A stretch of 64,000 bases of DNA from Strongylocentrotus droebachiensis (Eukaryota > Echinodermata > Echinoidea > Camarodonta > Strongylocentrotidae), in assembly GCA_035222895.1 (NCBI GenBank), contig JAVYIG010001590.1:186001-250000 (forward strand), in the 5' to 3' direction. The notes beneath the pieces are model-generated. The model did no database searches. It saw nothing but the letters and a program-made list of their open reading frames with translations, and was not told the origin of the DNA. The position numbers and the translations under genes were made by a program. Shown piece by piece: positions 63,378-64,000 of the stretch; positions within the stretch are counted from its first letter, which is position 1, and each line of letters starts with the position of its first letter.

Positions 63378-63576
63378 GATAAGAGGAAGAGGTTACGTTG
63401 GCGGCGCTCGGACGCAGGGGTCACGGAGGGCGCCTTTGGGCGGGGGGTATGAGCAATTTGGCGATGTGTTTTAAATTTTCGGTTATGCAATGTTGAGGTG
63501 CAACAATAGCAAAGTAGAATAGGTAGATACGTAGATTTATATCGTAAATAATAAAATCAATACTGATTTTCATGAT
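63378..63576. repeat. DIRS right inverted terminal repeat
   Basis: The inverse of 60034-60191 over about 160 bp, extended by an AT-rich tail (63539-63576) not present at the left end but represented in the internal complementary region. Confidence 0.9.
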
Positions 63577-64000
63577 CCAGGATATAGGAAGCTTTCTTTA
63601 TCTGTGTGGGAAACATGATCCCAAAAGTGTTCATAATTATCGTCATTTTCTATTACCGGTACTGAGTATGGCTCTAGTCCTGAAGATACACTCCCTCAAA
63701 GGTTCTGTTAGATTTACAAACTGCTCTGAACCTTCTCCGAACCTCTTAGGATCCAAATCTTTTTCTCTTTTTAATCATATTTGTTTCAAAGGTTAGTTTG
63801 TACAGTGATTATTAAGTGTATGCTCTAAACTAATTCTCATTAGTAGTGCAATTACTGTAAAGGTTCTCCTTTCTCAGAATAAAGGCTATAATTGTATTGA
63901 ATATTGGTTTGCAGACATGCTTGCATTAAAGAGGTATTCACCACAATATCACTAAAAGCTTTTATCCTTTCAATTCTCCTCATTTGTCTTTGATTAGAAG
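63577..64000. other. Non-coding flank
   Basis: AT-rich sequence continuing the host DNA seen before 58329. No gene or repeat end recognised up to the window edge. Confidence 0.45.

Larger units (their letters stand above)
60019..63576 (+). mobile_element. DIRS-type tyrosine-recombinase retrotransposon, degenerate copy
   Basis: The layout is diagnostic of DIRS: inverted terminal repeats (not direct LTRs), an internal complementary region near the right end, a gag-like region followed by a reverse-transcriptase segment, and no classic LTR. At about 3.56 kb it is clearly shorter than the 5-6 kb usual for the family. I see no RNase H, methyltransferase or tyrosine recombinase, so it is a broken, non-autonomous fossil with several breaks. 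The ends look young: the internal complementary region matches both termini without a difference over about 100 bp. CCAGGATATA lies immediately outside both ends (60009-60018 and 63577-63586). Confidence 0.9.

Overview
This is eukaryotic DNA, AT-rich and mostly non-coding. It most likely comes from a marine invertebrate deuterostome, with an echinoderm as my best guess. The guess rests on the abundance of short palindromic words such as TACATGTA, ACCGGTA and TAGGCCTA, on many small inverted-repeat transposons, on a DIRS-type tyrosine-recombinase retrotransposon, and on the protein encoded by the one clear exon. I cannot name the species from sequence alone.

Only one protein-coding exon is well supported: 8480-8568 on the plus strand. 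It has a good polypyrimidine tract and AG acceptor, a GAG|GTAGGT donor, and encodes the N-terminal cysteine-rich segment of testin (TES, a PET/LIM-domain cytoskeletal protein) or its invertebrate TES/LMCD1-type orthologue. A promoter-like cluster (NRF1-type palindrome, TATA-like word, YY1-type AAAATGGCGGCC) at about 5278-5363 lies 3.1 kb upstream and may serve the same gene. I found no downstream testin exon, so the simplest model makes 8569-64000 one very long intron or its first part.

Layout: 1-4758 is upstream DNA with C/CT/G runs and a degenerate G-run repeat cluster (3295-3790). 4764-5191 is a small inverted-repeat transposon with a 5-bp target duplication. 5278-5400 is the putative promoter. 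7319-7653 is a palindromic TA-flanked MITE whose sister copy is at 44068-44367. 8480-8568 is the testin exon. 17091-18363 is a TTAA-flanked element. 18942-21125 is a fold-back-like element built almost wholly of palindromic short repeats. 25093, 34134, 40217 and 50487 mark four copies of one small hairpin family. 33042-33410 is a palindromic MITE between 10-bp direct repeats. 44714-46021 is a TA-flanked element carrying a 91-95 bp tandem array. 46080 and 49062 are two related copies of another small family. 58335-59998 is a DNA transposon with 13-bp inverted ends and a 6-bp target duplication, and 60019-63576 is a degenerate but terminally intact-looking DIRS-type element only 20 bp further on.

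Most long open frames here are low-complexity or tandem-repeat artefacts. The most unusual items are the palindrome-built fold-back element, the four-copy hairpin family, and the pair of unrelated transposons inserted within 14 bp of unique sequence of one another.
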